From Brevibacterium aurantiacum (GTDB taxonomy: Bacteria; Actinomycetota; Actinomycetes; Actinomycetales; Brevibacteriaceae): a stretch of DNA of 64,000 nucleotides. Positions 61,017 to 64,000 of the stretch are shown piece after piece; position 1 is the stretch's first letter, and each line of letters starts with the position of its first letter. The stretch lies in assembly GCF_007558825.1 (NCBI RefSeq), contig NZ_VLTK01000001.1, positions 186,001 to 250,000 on the forward strand. Direction: 5' to 3'. The notes under the pieces are model-generated. The model saw only the letters and a program-made list of their open reading frames with translations. It was not told where the DNA came from and did not search any database. The translations under genes were made by a program, and so were the position numbers.

Positions 61017-61985
61017 ATGCGAATCCTGCACATCTGCCCTGCACCTCGCCTCGACTCCCCCATTGCCCCAGAGTCCCTGCAGTATCTCGGCCACCAGATC
61101 GAACGCCTCAGCCTCGATCAGCTGAGCCGGGCAGACTCCAACTCGCTCACTGCCGACATCGTCGTCGCCGACGCCTGCCTTGACCTGTCCTTGGCACCTG
61201 CCATCGCCGAGGCGGTGGCGCAGACGCGCATCGCAGCTCCGATCATCGTCGTGCTCAGCGAAGGCGGACTGGCCACCGCCTCGGCGAAATGGAATGTGGC
61301 CGACATCGTCCTCACCACTGCCGGCCCCGCCGAGGTGGAGGCCCGCCTGCGCCTGGCACGTGATCACCACCTGGCGCAGGCCTCACACGGCGCCACCTCG
61401 TGGGGAGGCGGGGCCGGTGTGAGCGCAACCGCCTCGACAGCCACCACCGGAGGATCGCGGCCCGACCGCCCATCTTGGAACACCAGCGGCCCCTGGACGA
61501 GCGAGGGCGAGCCCATGATCGTCGTCAGCGGCGCACTGCGCATCGACGAGACCGCGTTCACCGCGCACCTGGGCGAGCGCAGCCTCGACCTGACCTATCG
61601 CGAATTCGCCCTGCTGAAGTTCTTCGCGATGCACCCCGAACGTGTCTTCACCCGCGACGAGATCCTGCTCGCGGTGTGGGGCGATGACTACTTCGGAGGG
61701 ACCCGCACCGTCGATGTGCATGTCCGCCGAGTGCGTGCGAAACTCGGCAAAGACTTCGAGAACGCCATCCACACCGTCCGCTACGTCGGCTACCGCTTCA
61801 GCCCCGACTCCGCGGCCGCACACGGCGACGGTGATGAGGCAGAGTCGGACACCGAAGAAACGCCAGACACCGACGCAGCGGTGGGACCCGACGAAGCGAC
61901 GGCCACTGACGAGGCCGCGGAGCACGAACAGTCAGATCACGAACAGTCAGAAGCAGAGTCGAACGAGGAGGACATGAAGGTATGA
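61017..61985 (+). CDS. GlnR-like orphan winged-helix response regulator
   Basis: A 322-residue protein. The first 120 residues look like a degenerate receiver domain: TADIVVADACLD keeps an Asp, but the N-terminal acidic pair and the conserved Lys are not evident. A loose linker (125-165) leads to an OmpR-type DNA-binding domain, LTYREFALLKFFAMHPERVFTRDEILLAVWG to VRYVGYRFSP. A C-terminal acidic tail of about 55 residues is added. The gene precedes mshD with a four-base overlap, as glnR (Rv0818) precedes mshD in M. tuberculosis. An ATG three codons earlier is possible. Nitrogen control is inferred. Confidence 0.78.
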   Translation: MRILHICPAPRLDSPIAPESLQYLGHQIERLSLDQLSRADSNSLTADIVVADACLDLSLAPAIAEAVAQTRIAAPIIVVLSEGGLATASAKWNVADIVLTTAGPAEVEARLRLARDHHLAQASHGATSWGGGAGVSATASTATTGGSRPDRPSWNTSGPWTSEGEPMIVVSGALRIDETAFTAHLGERSLDLTYREFALLKFFAMHPERVFTRDEILLAVWGDDYFGGTRTVDVHVRRVRAKLGKDFENAIHTVRYVGYRFSPDSAAAHGDGDEAESDTEETPDTDAAVGPDEATATDEAAEHEQSDHEQSEAESNEEDMKV

Positions 61986-62950
61986 GAATCGATGCCAGCG
62001 GAGCCGTGACCGGAACCCCGATCACCACCCTCGCCGAGGCGGAGCTGACCTTCCTCGACCGCGTGGCAGCATCCGATGGGTCCGCCGAGATCTCCGGCGG
62101 ACTTCTGGCCATCGCCACCGGCGAGGACGAATCTCATTCCGCGCAGACAGAGTCGAGCGTATGGCGAATCTATGCCGACGATTCAGCAGACTCGAACGTC
62201 GACGCCGGCGCTCTCATCGGCTTCGGCATCCGCGCGCTCCAGGGCGATCGTCATGCGGCCGAATTCCTCATCGACCCCGATCACCGCGGTCAGGGACTGG
62301 GCGAAGAGCTGCTGTCGACGATCCTTCAGGAAGAGCCCGACTCCTGGTGCTGGTCACACGGCGACCACCCAGGCGCACAGGCACTGGCGGAGAAGCACAA
62401 CCTCGGTCGCGACCGCGTTCTCTATCAGATGCGCACCGATCCGGGTCTCTCACTCGATGACCTGCCGCAGACCTCGGCGCCGGAAGGTGTCACGATCCGC
62501 TCCTTCACCACCGGTGATGAGGACGGTTGGCGGCGAGTCAACAACGCGGCCTTCGACTGGCACCCAGAGCAGGGGTCGCAGACGGCTGAGGACTTCGCCG
62601 AGATCATCCAGGCACCCGACTTCGACCAGGATTCGGTGGTCCTCGCCATCCGGGATGATCAGGTCATCGGATTCCACCAGACCAAGCTCACGGACTTCGG
62701 CGCTGAGGGCCGCCTCGGCGAGGTCTATGTCGTCGGGGTCGACCCGAGCATCCATGCCAAGGGTGTGGGCAAGGCGCTGACGATCGAGGGCATGCGCCGG
62801 ATGGTCGCCGCCGGTGCGAGTGTGATCGAACTCTACGTCGAATCCGACAATGCCCCGGCGCTAGGGTTGTACGAGCGGCTGGGATTCCATGTCGCGGTGG
62901 CGCACGTGTCCTACGCGCCGGCTTCCTCGACCGAACGCAATCAGGAGTAG
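61982..62950 (+). CDS. mshD: Mycothiol synthase (MshD)
   Basis: A 322-residue double GNAT enzyme that acetylates Cys-GlcN-Ins, the last mycothiol step. The N-terminal domain has FLIDPDHRGQGLGEELLSTI, and the C-terminal domain VVGVDPSIHAKGVGKALTIEGM with YVESDNAPALGLYERLGF. The segment FDWHPEQGSQTAEDF matches the conserved MshD F-x-x-HPEQG motif. Its ATG overlaps the GlnR-like stop (ATGA), so it is co-translated with the regulator. It is followed four bases later by ppk. Confidence 0.94.
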   Translation: MRIDASGAVTGTPITTLAEAELTFLDRVAASDGSAEISGGLLAIATGEDESHSAQTESSVWRIYADDSADSNVDAGALIGFGIRALQGDRHAAEFLIDPDHRGQGLGEELLSTILQEEPDSWCWSHGDHPGAQALAEKHNLGRDRVLYQMRTDPGLSLDDLPQTSAPEGVTIRSFTTGDEDGWRRVNNAAFDWHPEQGSQTAEDFAEIIQAPDFDQDSVVLAIRDDQVIGFHQTKLTDFGAEGRLGEVYVVGVDPSIHAKGVGKALTIEGMRRMVAAGASVIELYVESDNAPALGLYERLGFHVAVAHVSYAPASSTERNQE

Positions 62951-62954
62951 AGCG

Positions 62955-64000
62955 ATGTACGACATCACTGCAGTCGGAGCGGAACTGGGTCTGCCCGATC
63001 CAGAGGATCGATTCCTCGACCGGGAACTCAGCTGGCTGGCGTTCAACGAGCGTGTCCTCGATCTTGCCACCGACCCTGATATGCCGCTGCTGGAAAGGGT
63101 CCGATTCCTCTCCATCTTCGCAACCAACCTCGACGAGTTCTTCATGGTCCGCGTCGCCGGCCTCAAACGCCGCATCAACACCGGTTTGGCTGTGCCCAGC
63201 GTCACCGGCCGGATGCCGCTGCAGGTCATGCACGCGATCGGCGTCCGGGCACATGACCTTATGACCCGCCACGCCGCCCTGCTCAAGGACGACATCGGTC
63301 CCCGCCTCGATGCGGAGTCGATCACGAAGGTCCAGGTGGACGAGCTCACCGAGGACGAACGCGCCAGAGTCGACGAGTTCTTCGCCGGCCACGTCTTCCC
63401 CGTCCTCACCCCACTCGCGGTGGACCCGGCCCACCCGTTCCCCTACATCTCCGGACTCTCACTCAACCTCGGCGTCCTGCTGCGCTACCAGGATTCCGGC
63501 AAGGAGCTCTTCGCCCGGGTCAAGGTGCCGCCGCGCCTGCCCCGATTCTTCAATGTCGCCACGGCCACGGATCGCCCCGCCGGCCGCGACGTCCCCGCGC
63601 GCTTCGTCGCGCTCGAAGACATCATCGCCGAACACCTCGACACGCTCTTCGAGGGCATGGAGATCATCCACCACTCGACCTTCCGCGTCACCCGCAATGA
63701 GGACCTCGAGGTCGAGGAGGACGATGCGGAGAACCTCCTCAAAGCCCTGGAGAAGGAACTCCTGCGCCGCCGCTTCGGCCCCGCCGTGAGGTTGGAGATC
63801 ACGGAGAACATCCATCCGCGGGTCCGTGAGATGCTCAAGGACGAACTCGGCATCGACGAGAACGAGATCTACCAGCTGCCCACCCCTCTCGACCTCTCCG
63901 GCATGTCAGACATCGCCGACGTTCCTCGCGATGACCTGCACTTTCGGAAAATGGTCCCGCAGATGAATAAGGACCTGTCGCTGCGTGAATCCAGCGACCA
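62955..64000 (+). CDS. ppk: Polyphosphate kinase 1, N-terminal part, cut by window edge
   Basis: About 348 residues are present. After a short tail, RFLDRELSWLAFNERVLDLA begins the N-terminal domain of Ppk1. FLSIFATNLDEFFMVRVAGLKRR and PLAVDPAHPFPYISGLSLNLGV are near-invariant in the family. The catalytic His lies beyond the window. Ppk1 makes polyphosphate from ATP and is commonly near phosphate-regulated genes. It is the third gene of the GlnR-like/mshD operon. Confidence 0.95.
   Translation, partial: MYDITAVGAELGLPDPEDRFLDRELSWLAFNERVLDLATDPDMPLLERVRFLSIFATNLDEFFMVRVAGLKRRINTGLAVPSVTGRMPLQVMHAIGVRAHDLMTRHAALLKDDIGPRLDAESITKVQVDELTEDERARVDEFFAGHVFPVLTPLAVDPAHPFPYISGLSLNLGVLLRYQDSGKELFARVKVPPRLPRFFNVATATDRPAGRDVPARFVALEDIIAEHLDTLFEGMEIIHHSTFRVTRNEDLEVEEDDAENLLKALEKELLRRRFGPAVRLEITENIHPRVREMLKDELGIDENEIYQLPTPLDLSGMSDIADVPRDDLHFRKMVPQMNKDLSLRESSD

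Noticed and set aside
1-64000. tRNA genes in the gaps
   Set aside because: I looked for T-loop GGTTCGANTC patterns with matching acceptor stems and found none that fold.

Overview
The window is chromosomal DNA of a high-GC actinobacterium. Four things point there: the mycothiol genes mshA, mshD and mscR; CarD next to ispD-ispF; the senX3-regX3/phoU/gpmA neighbourhood; and many genes whose start codon sits 6-7 bases after a TANNNT box, as in leaderless actinobacterial transcripts. Gene content and protein style suggest Micrococcales, perhaps a Brevibacterium-like genus; that placement is inference. I see no rRNA, tRNA, prophage, insertion sequence or CRISPR array.

Layout. 0-2.5 kb: tail of a sodium:amino-acid symporter with its 34-residue MetS-like subunit, then mycothiol-dependent formaldehyde dehydrogenase and a metallo-beta-lactamase-fold partner. 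2.7-8.1 kb: an amino-acid permease; carD-ispD-ispF-reductase on the minus strand, with ispD apparently starting at CTG; and a divergent LpqE-like lipoprotein. 8.2-18.1 kb: phosphate control (regX3-senX3, phoU), EamA exporter with divergent LysR regulator, gpmA, a BASS transporter with a GNAT, YbjN-like protein and mshA. 18.1-32.9 kb: mostly single genes (hydrolase, DUF2516, azlCD with an XRE-cupin regulator, FUSC protein, aminopeptidase N, NlpC/P60 hydrolase with a long leader, LLM flavin oxidoreductase, a DUF222/HNH protein, and an XRE-cupin regulator divergent from a thioredoxin-reductase-like enzyme).

33-53 kb is an almost unbroken minus-strand run with a common theme: breakdown and uptake of peptides and D-amino-acid compounds. 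In transcription order it holds a PucR regulator, a DAP-decarboxylase-like PLP enzyme, a carboxylate or amino-acid permease, a D-aminoacylase, a complete oligopeptide ABC importer, an LD-carboxypeptidase, a class-A-like serine hydrolase, DUF3870, a frameshifted DUF819 transporter, an M19 dipeptidase, a class I glutamine amidotransferase and an amino-acid permease. The dpp-importer/LD-carboxypeptidase order resembles the Bacillus subtilis dpp-ykf region, so I propose muropeptide or D-amino-acid salvage. This is the best candidate for an undescribed system here.

53-64 kb: a LuxR-type two-component pair, a GABA aminotransferase, a small operon (38-residue membrane protein, nitrobindin-like protein, YgfZ), a membrane protein, a methyltransferase, then a GlnR-like orphan regulator, mshD and the start of ppk.

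Two further features are unusual. Short tandem repeats of 16-42 bases occur in many intergenic gaps and, with periods divisible by three, inside several genes. The 11-mer CGCCGAGGTGG occurs 16 times by my reading, far above chance.
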